Shown: positions 10,281-20,815, numbered from the stretch's first letter. The stretch is 64,000 nt of DNA from Hyaloraphidium curvatum (GCA_025558095.1 JAIVFI010000041.1:186001-250000); one strand, 5' to 3'. Numbers and translations are program-made. The notes: generated from the letters alone by a model not told the origin.

Positions 10281-11483
10281 TCACACGAACGACGCCGCCT
10301 GCACCGTGTAGACTGGCGTCGTCTCCCCGCTCGTGAAGTTGAATGTCCCGATCCACACGCCGTCCCTGACGGCGTCCATAGCAAACCGGTTGATCCGGCC
10401 CTTGCAGTTGCCCGAGCATGTGGTGTCCCAGCGGTTGTACACCGCGACGGACTGCAGCGCCCCGTACGAGCAGGGATACTCGGCCCGCAGGGTCGGGCAG
10501 GGGTCCCAGAAGCCGTTGAAAGGCCCCGTCGCCGTGTGGCAGATCTGTCCCGGACCGGTGTTGGTGACGTTGGTCGACTGGTACATGACCGAAGTCAGGT
10601 TTCCGTCGTTGCAGAAACTTCCCGTGAGATCCAGGAACCCGGGCATGAACGAATTGTTCCAGCGAAGAACGGTGGAAAGGGTGATGTTGACGGCGCTGAT
10701 GGGGATCTTGCCTGAGGCCGTGTACAACTCCACTTCGGCCAGGTTGATGGCGGCTTGGGTGACGGGGTACGCCTGGGGCCGAATGAGGACGCTGCATGCG
10801 GAAGGAAGGAGCCCCATGCCGTCGGGGCAGACCTGCGCCCAAGCACGGGGGGTGGGAGCGGCTGCCGTTGTTGTGGGAGCAGCGGCGGTTGTCGTGGGGG
10901 CGGCGGCGGTGGTTGCGGGAGCCGGCCTCGGCAGCCCGTTGCCAACCACGCACCTGCACTGGCCCGACGAGTAATCCGTGTAGAACATTCCCGCCTGCCT
11001 GCGTGCGAGGCTGTGCGCGGGCGACTGGTCGGCGATGGGCATCGCGGCAAACACCGCGCCCGAGCCGAGGCCGATGGCCGGCCTGGCCTTCCACGTTTGT
11101 CGGTAGTCCACGCAAAAGTCCAGCGCGAGCAGCGACTCGCCGGGCGCCAGCGGGCCCTCAAAGTCGGGGCCCGGCGCGACGCTGAAGAGCAGCGCGCCAT
11201 CGGCGCCACGCCGCTCCCCCGAGAGACGCGCGATGCCCGCGGCCTCGGCCAGCACGCCGCCGGCGATCTCGAGCTCGCCATCGAACCACGCCGCCGGCGC
11301 GGACCCGCCGTTTCGCACCACGAGGCCCGCGCACTGCCGCCATGCCTTCCCGCCCTTCGACGGCCGGGGCCCGCCGCGAAGTTCCACCGTCGCGTCCGCC
11401 CACCAGCGGTCGGGCGAAGCCGCGGCGCCGGCAACAGCGAGCAGCAGTGTGGCAGCGCCCGCAAAGAGGGAAGGCAGCGGCAT
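10281..11483 (-). CDS. Secreted two-domain protein with discoidin-like C-terminus
   Basis: Single exon, 400 residues. Residues 1-22 form a signal peptide. An N-terminal domain of about 150 residues (beta-rich, with WWADATVELRGG near its start) has no family I recognise. A linker of three TTTAAAP-type heptads follows (about residues 188-212). The C-terminal domain begins NLAEVELYTASG and ends with a conserved RINRF segment. The INLAEVELY opening and paired cysteines resemble F5/8-type (discoidin) carbohydrate-binding modules common in algal and chytrid extracellular proteins. Several NxT/NxS glycosylation sites are present (NIT, NNS, NLT, NVT, NFT). It probably binds cell-wall or environmental glycans; this is inference. 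Confidence 0.7.
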   Translation of the reverse strand: MPLPSLFAGAATLLLAVAGAAASPDRWWADATVELRGGPRPSKGGKAWRQCAGLVVRNGGSAPAAWFDGELEIAGGVLAEAAGIARLSGERRGADGALLFSVAPGPDFEGPLAPGESLLALDFCVDYRQTWKARPAIGLGSGAVFAAMPIADQSPAHSLARRQAGMFYTDYSSGQCRCVVGNGLPRPAPATTAAAPTTTAAAPTTTAAAPTPRAWAQVCPDGMGLLPSACSVLIRPQAYPVTQAAINLAEVELYTASGKIPISAVNITLSTVLRWNNSFMPGFLDLTGSFCNDGNLTSVMYQSTNVTNTGPGQICHTATGPFNGFWDPCPTLRAEYPCSYGALQSVAVYNRWDTTCSGNCKGRINRFAMDAVRDGVWIGTFNFTSGETTPVYTVQAASFV

Positions 11484-12754
11484 CTCGGCGGTGGAATCGG
11501 GATATGATGCCTCGAGTTGTCCTTTGTAGGGGACGTAGGGACCTTCGATGGCGTTGCACTGCGCGGTCCCTAGCTCGGATTGACTGTCTCCTTGCCAAAC
11601 ACGCTGCTTTGGAGCCTAGGTGGGAGGCCTCCTCAGTCTGAGGCATTTCGACCTCTTCTCCAGCGGGAAACGCAGTGGATTCGGTCTCGCGAATGTCCGC
11701 CTCGACCTCCAAAGCAGCTAACTGCCTCATCCGTGGACGAGTGTGCTGATCCACGCATGCTCATCCCATCGAAACATGGAATGGGAAATCATGCGCTGCT
11801 AGTTGCCTCGACCGGACCGCATGTAAGAAGCAATATGCAGGTGAGATGAGGCGAGAACCATCAAGAACGGTGCAGCTCTTGAGACCCAAAGGAATGGAGA
11901 TACGAGCTCGCATAGAAACGGCGTGCAGAAGTGCAGTCCAGTAATGCTAGGCGTTGACGGCCACGCGCATGATTGGGAGGCACGCGCGGTCACCACCGAA
12001 CCCCGCGAGCATCACCCTCCAGACGCGTTGCCCGCGGCAATCGCCTCAAAACTTTACTCTTGTCATGGCTTTGCAGAGATCTGGCGCGATTCTGCTCGGG
12101 CGGCTCCCCGGCGCGGCGCGTCCACTATACGAGCGGAGCGTGCCCCGCCAGGACACGTCGGCCACGGCCTTCCGGGCGTCCTGGGTGCCAACGGCGCCTG
12201 CAGGCTCGACCCGTGTTTACTTTCGGGGGAGCGAACGAGGACGTGCATGTCGGGTTGGCGTGGGCCCCTGCCAGGGGTGAGCGGCAGGCGCGGCTTCAGG
12301 ACGGGGAGAGGAGGAATGGCGGGCAAAGTATGCTTGCTCTGCGCGTGGACGCGATCTAGCGTCACTGGCTGCGGCGCAAGAGAGCCACTGGGCGTCGCTG
12401 GATTGCTCGGCTGTGCTTCATGTGCGGGGGGAAGGAAGTTCCGCCTTGGAATGTCTCCCTGCCTCCCCCTGCAGTCGGAAGACGCGTGTGTCGCGCCCTA
12501 CGCTACCCAGGTTCTCTATCTGTTTTCTCTTTGTCGGCGCGGCCCATGTCACGTGACTTGCCGCGCGCCGCGCGCCGCGCGGTGGTCGTGCAACCGCGGG
12601 TTGGTGGGACCGGGAACTTCGCGTCACCTCCCGGTTCAAAAGGCGGATCTCCCCCCCCCCCCCCGCGCAGCTCGTCACACCGCCCACCTCCGGCTCCGAA
12701 AGCTCGATCGCCGACGGCCAACCACCGCCTCCGCTCCGCTTCCGCGCCGCCAAG
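11484..12754. other. Intergenic, 1271 bases, with one doubtful small ORF
   Basis: No gene could be built with confidence. An ATG at 12065 opens a 71-residue frame whose first 25 residues (MALQRSGAILLGRLPGAARP) look like a mitochondrial presequence. The frame then ends, and a plausible continuation (FTFGGANEDVHVG) lies in another frame with no splice pair to join them. It may be a gene fragment. A C13 run occurs at about 12650. Confidence 0.35.
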
Positions 12755-15700
12755 ATGAAGCGCTTCGCGCTCATTCTGACCCTGGGCCTTTTGGCCCTCT
12801 TCGCCGTCGCCCGCGCGGCGCCGGTTTCGGACGACGCCGTCGACGAGACCTCCAAGGATCGCCACGGGCTGTTTGCCCGCCTCGGCGGCTACTTCACCAA
12901 GACCGTGACCTCGAAATCGGTAAGCGCTGCCCGGGCCGCCGGCCTGTGCCGATCAAGCTGACCGCCCTGATCGCCAGATTTCGACAACCACCCGGACCAA
13001 GACCTCCGTCACCACCAAGACCAGGACCTCAACATCTGTTACGACCAAGACTTCCACCTCCAAGAGCACCAAGGTGGGAGGCTGTCGCGGAGTGCAGCTT
13101 CGAGGCTCGTTCTGACTTGGTGCCACCCCCGCTTCCCTGGCTCCTTGCCTCTGCCTCCTCCTCCCTCGTCCGTTGATCAGACCGTGACAAAGTCGACGAC
13201 GACCACCCGCGTTTCGACGAGCAAGGTCACAAAGGTAGGTCACGGCGGCGGCGACGCCCGCCTTGCGGACGGCCTTGTGATCTGATCTGATCGCGCCTGT
13301 CCTCCGCAGACATCGACGAGCAAGGGCACGACGACGCGCGTGTCCACGAGCAAGGAGACCAAGGTGTGTTTGCTCTGGGCCGCCTCGGAAACCATTGCTG
13401 ATTCGGTCGCCCTCCCAAGACTCGCTTCGTCACGGTGCCCGTGCCGACGACGCAGAAGGAGACCGAGACCAAGGTGTGTTTGCTCTGGGCCGCTTGGGAG
13501 ATCATTACTGATTCGGCCGCCCTCCCAAGACTCGGACCTCGTTCGTCACCGTTCCGACGACGCAGAAGGAGACCAAGGTGTGTTTGCTTTCGGCCGCCTT
13601 GGCGATTATTGCTGATTCGGTCGCCCTCCTTAGACTCGCACGAGCTTCGTCACCGTGCCAACGACTCAGAAGGAAACCAAGGTGGGGACTTTTCCGTGTC
13701 GTCCGCCTGGCCGGTCTTGACCTCGGAACTACGCCAGACCTCGTTCGTGACCCTGCCGACAACCATCATCAGCTCGCGCACCAGCTTCGTGACGCTGCAG
13801 ACCACGCAAAAGGAGACGAAGGTGAGCGCTTTTCAAGCTACTCCTCAGCTGCTCCTCGGCCGATCGTGCGCTGATCAATTGGCTCGACAGACTTCTTTCG
13901 TGACGATTCGGACCACCGACACCCTGGTTGTGCCGACCGTGAGTTCATTCTTCATCGGCGTGAACAATGGCTTGACTTGCTCGATCTGGCAGACGATCCT
14001 GGACCTGCAGACTACGACCCAGCTGCTGACGGACACCCTGCGCACGACCGAGACGCTCATTGTGCCGACCGTGCGTGATTGCGTTGCTCAGCTATGGCGC
14101 CGTTGACCCCCGGAGCCTGGCAGACGATCCTGGACCTGCAGACTACGACCCAGCTGCTGACGGACACCCTGCGCACGACCGAGACGCTCATTGTGCCGAC
14201 CGTGCGTGATTGCGTTGCTCAGCTATGGCGCCGTTGACCCCTGGATCCTGGCAGACGATCCTGGACCTGCAGACTACGACCCAGCTGCTGACGGACACCC
14301 TGCGCACGACCGAGACGCTCATTGTGCCGACCGTGCGTGATTGCGTTGCTCAGCTATGGCGCCGTTGACCCCTGGATCCTGGCAGACGATCCTGGACCTG
14401 CAGACTACGACCCAGCTGCTGACGGACACCCTGCGCACGACCGAGACGCTCATTGTGCCGACCGTGCGTGATTGCGTTGCTCAGCTATGGCGCCGTTGAC
14501 CCCCGGATCCTGGCAGACGATCCTGGACCCGCAGACCACGACCCAGCTGATCAGCACCACCGAAACTCTCGTCGTCTCCACCGTGAGCTGCTGCGGGTTG
14601 CTTGATCGGAGCCGCGCTGACCTGTCCCTCGCCGCAGACGCTTACGGACACCCTGCGGACGACCGAGACCCTCCTTGTGCCCACTGTGAGTGATTTGCGC
14701 CGGGCAGCCATGGCGCCTTTGACACCAGATGCTGCCAGACGATCCTGGACCCGCAGACCACGACCCAGCTGATAAGCACTACTCAAACTCTCATTGTCCC
14801 GACCGTGAGCTGCGGCGGCGTGCTCGATCGGGAGCCGCGCTGACCTGCCTTCTCGCCGCAGACGCTGACGGACACCCTGCGCACGACCGAGACGCTCCTT
14901 GTCCCGACCGTGAGCTGCGACGGCTTGCTCGATCGGGAGCCGCGCTGACCTGCCCCTCGCCGCAGACGCTGACGGACACCCTGCGCACGACCGAGACGCT
15001 CCTTGTCCCGACCGTGAGCTGCGACGGCTTGCTCGATCGGGAGCCGCGCTGACCTGCCCCTCGCCGCAGACGCTGACGGACACCCTGCGCACGACCGAGA
15101 CGCTCCTTGTGCCGACGGTGAGCTGGGGCGGCTTGCTTGATCGGGGCCCGCGCTGACATGCTTCTCGCCGCAGACGATTATCCAGCCTTCGACGGTTACA
15201 CTCACGGAGCTGGTGTCTACCACGGTTATCCAGGGATCGACCGCGACCGAGGTGGGCGGCGGCGGCGGGGCGTCGAAATCGAGCAAAGAATCTCACCCTC
15301 GTTCTCCATCGCAGACCGTGTCTACGACGCTCATCCAGCCCTCGACGATCACGCAGCTGGTGTCTACGACAGTTTTCCAGGGATCGACCGCGACCGAGGT
15401 GGGCCGCGCAGGCGTCGATGTCGAAATCGAGCAAAGAATCTCACCCTTGTTCTCTATCGCAGACCGTGTCTACCACGCTGATCCAGCCCTCGACGACCAC
15501 GACGACCCAGATTTCGACGAGCACGGAGCTTTGCACCTCGTCCACGACTACCACGCAGAGTACGACCACCGCAAGCACGACCACTTCCGCCACCTCGACC
15601 CCCACCTGCTCGTCCGACACGTCGTATGGGTGGATCCCTGGACAGACCTACTCGCCTTCGTCGGAGCCCCGCTGGTCACTGATCATCGGACCCATCGGAC

Positions 15701-16193
15701 CCGGTACGTACACCGCCAACCTGGCTGCCGGCGCGTCTAGCTTCAAGAATGGTGGCACCGGAGGGTGCTCCCAGCCGGGGACTGGCGGCGGATGCGGCGT
15801 CCCCTCCGGCAACGTCAACCTGCAGATCACCACGACGGGCATCTCGGCCTCGTTCACGATGTCTGGCGCCGCCACCGACGCCCACCTCTTCTACTCGTGC
15901 ACCAAGCCCACCGGAGGAGAGGCACCCGGATCTTTCAACGTCGTCGCGGACTACGGCGCCTGCGGCCTGCAGAGCTTTACCCTCAACAGCGGATCGGATT
16001 ACCCGACAACATGCACGGAGGTGCGCCACTCGCGGCGCGCGCTTTCGTTGGACTGCGGCTAATCCCGGCCTCCATATCCCAGGTCTTCGTGATGATTCAC
16101 ACGAGCGGCCCCGTTTCCACGACCGGCTGCCAGCCCGAAGGTTGCGTCCCGCTCCGCCTCCGTGGCCGCGGGTTCCCGCGCTGGCTCGCCTGA
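12755..16193 (+). CDS. Secreted Thr-rich stalk protein encoded by 23 small phase-0 exons
   Basis: Model of 23 exons and 22 introns, 705 residues. Exon starts: 12755, 12978, 13181, 13310, 13420, 13530, 13634, 13738, 13891, 13993, 14124, 14255, 14386, 14517, 14638, 14739, 14862, 14966, 15070, 15174, 15315, 15463 and 16083. Every intron is phase 0, and exons 3-21 are 48-84 bases long. Residues 1-22 form a signal peptide. Residues about 56-520 are repeats such as TTTQLLTDTLRTTETLIVPT, a Thr-rich, probably O-glycosylated stalk. The C-terminal part (from about residue 520, CSSDTSYGWIPGQTYS onward) is a Gly- and Cys-containing globular domain I do not recognise. No membrane helix or clear GPI signal is present. 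A wall or adhesin-like role is inferred. Exact exon use needs transcripts. Confidence 0.7.
13993..14516 (+). repeat. Four tandem copies of a 131-base exon+intron unit
   Basis: Copies begin at 13993, 14124, 14255 and 14386, exactly 131 bases apart. Each holds one 78-base exon (identical in all four) and one 53-base intron with only a few differences. The unit boundary coincides with the splice acceptor. Confidence 0.95.
14517..14961 (+). repeat. Two copies of a 222-base two-exon unit
   Basis: The 66-base exon, its intron and a 48-base exon at 14517-14685 recur at 14739-14909, 222 bases later. This is a higher-order duplication lying between the 131-base and 104-base arrays. Confidence 0.8.
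14862..15173 (+). repeat. Three tandem copies of a 104-base exon+intron unit
   Basis: Copies begin at 14862, 14966 and 15070. Each has a 48-base exon and a 56-base intron containing a GATCGGGAGCCGCGCTGAC-like core. The third intron is more diverged. This is a second, independent expansion inside the same gene. Confidence 0.92.
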
Positions 16194-16526
16194 TTCGCCT
16201 GATTGGGGGGGGGGGGAAGACGCACGGATCAACATCGCTTAGCGCTCCGCGCAACACCATCACACCAACCATCTACGTCGATCTACGTCAGAATAGATAT
16301 CGCCATGTGCTTAATTTCTGTCTGTTCCCGGCCCGAGATCGGCTCTCGTCCGTCCGAGATTTCGGCGAGCCTCCGATCCGCGTTGTTCGTCAGCCGCGAT
16401 CGGCTGTTGGGAAACGTCTCCCCGTCCCATCGCCCGCCTGCATCGCCCTCTTCCAGACCGGAACAACCTTCCGCAACCGCCTCCGCCTCTGCTTTCCCAC
16501 GTCGGCCCCCCGCGCCGCCCTCCGCG
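16194..16526. other. Intergenic, 333 bases
   Basis: A run of ten G lies at about 16206. The rest is pyrimidine-rich just before the next ATG. No gene seen. Confidence 0.5.
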
Positions 16527-17495
16527 ATGTCCGCCCCCGCGAAATCCTACTCCCTCTGGGACTCGTCCTTCAACTGGATATGGTGCCGTCCTCGCCCCAT
16601 CGCGCCGCCGGACGAAGGCCTGACTATCGGCGCAGGAAGCGGATGGGCCCGGACGTCGACCGCAAGCTCGCGCCCTGGAAGAAGCGCGTCTACGGGGACG
16701 TGGGTCGCCCGCGGCTACAGAACGCCCGGCGAAGGGAGGCTGACTGCCCCTCCCGTCCCGCTCCGCCTTTGCCGTCGGGGTTGCAGGTCACGGGCAACAT
16801 CCTGGAGATCGGCGCCGGCCACGGCGCCACTTTCGCCTACATGGACCCCTCCAAGATCTCGCATGTGACCGCCTTGGAGCCCAACGAGGCCATGCACGAG
16901 CTGCTCCGCGCCAACGCCGCCAAGGCCGGGTTCGAGGAGGGCAAGGGCAACCTCGCAGTCGTCTCGGAACCCGCGGAGGTCTCGGCGCCGCCGCCGGACG
17001 GCGCGCAGCACGCTGAGGGGGAGGCGGCGCGGTTCGACGCCGTCCTGTCGAGCCTCGTGCTTTGCACGGTGGCGGATCCGCCGGCGGTGCTGAGGAATGT
17101 CCACGCGTGGTTGAAGGACGGGGGCCAGTTCAGGTTTTTGGAGCACATGGGCGATGCCGCGGGGACGCGGAGGAGGTGGTGGCAGGAGAGCCTGACGCCG
17201 GTGGGTTCCTCCGTGTGCGGATTGGAGGCGTTCTTTCTGATTCGTTTGCGGGAAGGTTTGGAAGTACATCGGGCACGGGTGCCACCTGGATCGGGACCAC
17301 GCCGAGATGGTGCGGACGCTGGAGGAGGGCGGCAAGAGGCTGTTTGGGCGGGTGGAGCTGGAGGAGATCGACCCGCTGGAGGAGACCGTGGACGGCATGG
17401 TGGGTTGCCCGCGGCTAACTGGAGATCGAGGCTGACTTCAACGACCGAAGTGGATCGCGAGGCCGCTCATCTTCGGCACGGCGTGGAAGCAATGA
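16527..17495 (+). CDS. Class I SAM-dependent methyltransferase, METTL7/TMT1-like
   Basis: Five exons (16527-16582, 16636-16699, 16787-17200, 17256-17399, 17451-17495), 240 residues. The splices restore family landmarks: DRKLAPWKKRVYGD, then GNILEIGAGHGA (SAM motif I), ALEPN (motif II), FDAVLSSLVLCTV (motif IV) and the ending ARPLIFGTAWKQ. The short N-terminal segment WDSSFNWIW is aromatic and could be an amphipathic membrane anchor, as in METTL7 proteins. Mammalian relatives methylate thiols. Fungal relatives are mostly uncharacterised, so the substrate is unknown. The length agrees with the family (about 240-280). The last exon is only 45 bases. Confidence 0.85.
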
Positions 17496-18117
17496 AGATC
17501 AGCCTATGTTGGTGTGTAGATGATTAAGCAATCCATTATTAGTTTACTGCGCTCCACGGCTTCGAGGATGGAGCGGGTTTGGCGATGGCCGGACGCGGCT
17601 TGTAGGCGGGGGGGTGTCCAGTCATCGGTCCGCGCCGAACTCCACCACCGATTCGGCTCCCCCGTGGAGCCGACAGCTCCTCGGGCCACACGCTTCCACC
17701 GAGCTCCATAGCGAGTCCAACTGACCAAGCTGCTTCTTAGAGGAGCCGGCCAGTGCCTCTTGTCGGCACGTGAGTTCGCACTGGTTGTCCAAGGCCACTC
17801 CCCGGCCGCCCCCGGCCCGCGATGACACTTTTCTGAGGCTTGGGCGGCCGGACCGGGCTTTCGGCGGGAAGCCATGCCGCGGCCGAGTCTGACTGCGGAT
17901 CCACCTCCACAGCCTTCAAACGGCTTCGGACCCCGCCGATCGGACTTCTATTCTTACGGGCGAGCCATTGATTTCGATTTCAGGCGCCGGTTCCTGGGCG
18001 GCCTGTGCGCGGCGGCGTTGCACCCCAACCATGTTTTGCGGGCGGCCGAGCGTCCCCGGCTCCACCCGCCCGCATCATCTCTCGGGCCACGGGTGCCCGG
18101 GAGCGCGGAGCGAGAAA
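17496..18117. other. Intergenic, 622 bases
   Basis: No gene is recognised. The frame of the downstream mannosyltransferase is open upstream to at least 17968 but carries no recognisable sequence there, so I treat it as leader. Confidence 0.45.
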
Positions 18118-20109
18118 ATGGACAATCCACCGCCGTCGACGACGAGGGCGCGGTCGTCCTCCCTCGTCGGCAACTCGCTGGGGAAGCCGCCGCCGCCGCC
18201 GCCGCCGCCGCCGATAAGGACACCGCGGACGCCGGGCGGCGGGCCGCCCACGCCGACCGCCGGGCGCGCGCCGGGACAGCTGCCGCTGTGGGCACCCTTA
18301 TGGACCCCGGGCTGGGCGCTGAGGGCCTTTTCCGCGGCCGCGGGGGCGCTGCGGGGCGGCTGGCCGGGATGGCCCGCTCTGCCCGCGATGCCGTCGCTGC
18401 CGCACCGCCGCCGCCGCCTGCTTTCGGCCCGCACCGGCGTGCTGGTGTGTCTGCTGCTCGCCTTTGTTTTGCTGGCGTGGTTGGGCGAGCGGGCCCGCGA
18501 GGCACGCTGGCGCGGCGAGGTGGACCGCCGGGCCCACGAGTGGCGCGACTTCGTCAAGACCGTGCCGCCCTACACGTCGCACCTGTACCCGACAAAGCGC
18601 GGCATTGTCTACACCGCCTCCCGGGCCGACTTGCCGCTCTGCATCGTGTCGATCATCATGCTGCGGACCCTCGGCTGCGTGCTACCGATCGAGGTCGTGC
18701 ACTTCCGCGGCGAGGTCGGCGACCGCGAGCGCGGCTGGGTCTCGCGAATACCTGGCGGCAACGTGGTGCTGCGGGAAGTCGAGGGCATGGTTGGAGAGCT
18801 GGGAAAGCGCTACTGGGAGGGCGTGGGCCGCGCGAACGGTTCGGCGGCCGCCCCCGCTCCCGCGCCGGACGGGCCCATCTGGTTCCCGCACCTGCCCGTC
18901 AAGTGGGATCGCAATCCCCGGGGGACCAATCCTGGCCGCAATTACCAGCTCAAGGCCGCCGCCATCCTCTTTTCGTCTTTCGAAGACGTGCTCTACATGG
19001 ACTCGGACAACTTCCCCGTCATGGACCCCTCCTTCCTCTTTGAGCACGCCAGCTTCCGCGAGGGTACCGTCGAGCTCGATGCCGCGGGCGGCAAGCGGCA
19101 AAAGGCACCCGTCTCGGCCGTCTTTTGGCCCGATTACCGCCCGATCGACCGGGACAACGCCATCTTCCGCACCCTCGGGCTGCCGCGCACCTCGAGAGCG
19201 CGCGCGGAAAAGTCGCAGGAGGCCGGCCAGCTGCTCATATCCAAGCCGCGCTCCTGGAAGGCCCTCAACCTGGCCGTGTACATGGCCTCGGACTCGTCGC
19301 TGCCTATGCGGGGCGGCCGGCCGTACTACTACTACCTCCTGCACGGCGACAAGGACACCTTCCGGTTCGCCTGGCGCGCTACCGGCACGGGCTACTACAG
19401 CGTCGGCACCGAGGGCCGCGCGTACGTGCTCCCCGCGGGCGACCTCATCGACGAGGTCGAGCACGACCTCTTCGGCGGCCTCTTCTCCTCCCGCCGCCCC
19501 ACCTCGGGGCCCAACACCACCCTCATCGCCAGCGACGGCGCCGAGGTCCTCGTCCCCGAGCTCGCCCGCGGCTTCTGCGGGCACACGATGGTGCAGGCCC
19601 ACCCTTCCGCGCCCTCGATCCCGCTCTTTTTCCACACCAACGAGGTCAAGTACCACGTCACGGGCCCGCAGTCCTCTCTCGCCGCGCTCTCGGCGCGGCT
19701 GCACCCCTCGGGCCGGCGGTGGACGTTCTACCAGCGGTACGCGTACCGCGACCCCCGCACGGGCCTCGTATCCGCGCAGATTCCCCGCGAGCTGCTCGCG
19801 CGCACGCGGGACCGGGACACGCACTGGCTGCGCGGCCTGCCCGGGTGGTCCTGCCGCGCGCTGCAACCCGACCCCGAGGCCGGGTTGGAGGTGGAGACGG
19901 TCCGGGTGGACGACAAGGAAGGGGGGGTGAACGACGTCTGGCGAAAGGGGGTGCAGGGGATGCTCGAGGCTTGCGGGGGCGAGGAGGAGGTTGGGATTGT
20001 GGGGAGGGGGAAGGGGAGGAGGGAGAGGGAGGAGGAGGACAGGGGAGGGACGGGGATGCGGACGAGGAGGTGGGGGTGGAGCCGTTGGGTGCTGGGGGAC
20101 GGGGTGTGA
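18118..20109 (+). CDS. Alpha-mannosyltransferase, GT71 (MNN1/MNN2-type)
   Basis: Single exon, 663 residues from the ATG at 18118; in-frame ATGs at 17968 and 18031 would lengthen a disordered leader. It is a type II Golgi protein: a Pro-rich cytosolic tail with a run of nine prolines, one membrane helix near 106-123 (LVCLLLAFVLLAW), then the luminal catalytic domain. KRGIVYTASRADLP opens the domain. YMDSDN places the DxD metal/GDP-mannose site at residues 295-297. FWPDYRPID, QEAGQLLI and FFHTNEVKYH are further GT71 landmarks. Yeast homologues add alpha-1,2 or alpha-1,3 mannose to wall mannoproteins. The last 60 residues are Glu/Arg/Gly-rich and probably disordered. Confidence 0.9.
   Translation: MDNPPPSTTRARSSSLVGNSLGKPPPPPPPPPIRTPRTPGGGPPTPTAGRAPGQLPLWAPLWTPGWALRAFSAAAGALRGGWPGWPALPAMPSLPHRRRRLLSARTGVLVCLLLAFVLLAWLGERAREARWRGEVDRRAHEWRDFVKTVPPYTSHLYPTKRGIVYTASRADLPLCIVSIIMLRTLGCVLPIEVVHFRGEVGDRERGWVSRIPGGNVVLREVEGMVGELGKRYWEGVGRANGSAAAPAPAPDGPIWFPHLPVKWDRNPRGTNPGRNYQLKAAAILFSSFEDVLYMDSDNFPVMDPSFLFEHASFREGTVELDAAGGKRQKAPVSAVFWPDYRPIDRDNAIFRTLGLPRTSRARAEKSQEAGQLLISKPRSWKALNLAVYMASDSSLPMRGGRPYYYYLLHGDKDTFRFAWRATGTGYYSVGTEGRAYVLPAGDLIDEVEHDLFGGLFSSRRPTSGPNTTLIASDGAEVLVPELARGFCGHTMVQAHPSAPSIPLFFHTNEVKYHVTGPQSSLAALSARLHPSGRRWTFYQRYAYRDPRTGLVSAQIPRELLARTRDRDTHWLRGLPGWSCRALQPDPEAGLEVETVRVDDKEGGVNDVWRKGVQGMLEACGGEEEVGIVGRGKGRREREEEDRGGTGMRTRRWGWSRWVLGDGV
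18187..18214 (+). repeat. CCG microsatellite coding for a proline run
   Basis: About nine CCG units inside the mannosyltransferase leader encode the cytosolic polyproline tract. Length variation between strains would not shift the frame. Confidence 0.85.
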
Positions 20110-20335
20110 GCGCCGCTGGCGGTCGAGGGGCTTGGGCAAGGAAGCGGGAGGCGCTGGGCGCCGGAAGAGGCGGAAGGGCTGAGTGCAACGAAGGAAGAGA
20201 TAGACTCTGAGTCTTGGGATCCTTTCGCATTTTCCCGTCCGGCTCTATCGGGCAACTTTGGCGGCGCCGCGTCATCCGGGTGGCGAGCTGACCCCGGCTT
20301 GTAGTCCGCCCGGGGACCCGGAAGCCGTCGCGCTT

Positions 20336-20815
20336 CTATCCACCGCCGCCTGGGGGCTGCTCCTCCTTGCGCACGTCTGCGCTCAGGTCTGCGCCCGAGT
20401 CCGTCTTGGCCGCCTCCAGAAGCGGATGCCGCTGGCGGGCATCGGCACCCGCGCCCGACCGCCCCGCGCCCTCCTCGGACAAGAATTCGCCGTCGTCGAC
20501 GTCATCCCAATCGTCCTCGTCGCTGAGCGTGTCCGGGTCTGCCAGCGCAGGCACGCCGTGGAAGAACAGCCAGTTGCAGGCCTCGCAGAAAGTCGGGTTC
20601 GCGGGCGTGCCCGCCGGCGCATGGCCGCACGGCGGAGGTCCCGGATCTCGTCGGCCGTCCACCGGCGGCGGCACCGTGTCCGCAAACTGCGTCCGCCGAA
20701 TGTCCACGCCGTTCCGCACGGGCTGCAGCAGGGTCATGTTGGCGCGGTCGGCAAAGGTGAGCGCCGCCAGCCTCTGCGTGCTCGGCGGGGCTCCGGCGGG
20801 GTTGCGCCCGAGCAT
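20336..20815 (-). CDS. Small acidic protein of unknown function
   Basis: An ATG at 20815 opens 159 residues on the minus strand. The middle contains CEACNWLFFHGVP followed by an acidic run (DEDDWDDVDDGEF), and the ends are Pro/Gly/Ala-rich. CEAC together with an upstream PPPCGH could hold a metal, but I recognise no family. The codon pattern is less shadow-like than the other frames, and it is convergent with the mannosyltransferase. It may be the last exon of a longer spliced gene. Confidence 0.4.
   Translation of the reverse strand: MLGRNPAGAPPSTQRLAALTFADRANMTLLQPVRNGVDIRRTQFADTVPPPVDGRRDPGPPPCGHAPAGTPANPTFCEACNWLFFHGVPALADPDTLSDEDDWDDVDDGEFLSEEGAGRSGAGADARQRHPLLEAAKTDSGADLSADVRKEEQPPGGGG

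Noticed and set aside
12065-12280. A mitochondrial protein gene suggested by a presequence-like start
   Set aside because: The frame ends after about 70 residues and no splice pair joins it to the plausible continuation in another frame.
13993-14516. Identical repeat copies as an assembly error
   Set aside because: Intron copies differ at a few bases (CCCGGAGCC, CCTGGATCC, CCCGGATCC variants), so they are not simple stutter, although copy number is still uncertain.
13993-15173. Regular repeats that could suggest a CRISPR array
   Set aside because: Units are 131 and 104 bases, coding, with splice signals, and the genome is eukaryotic.
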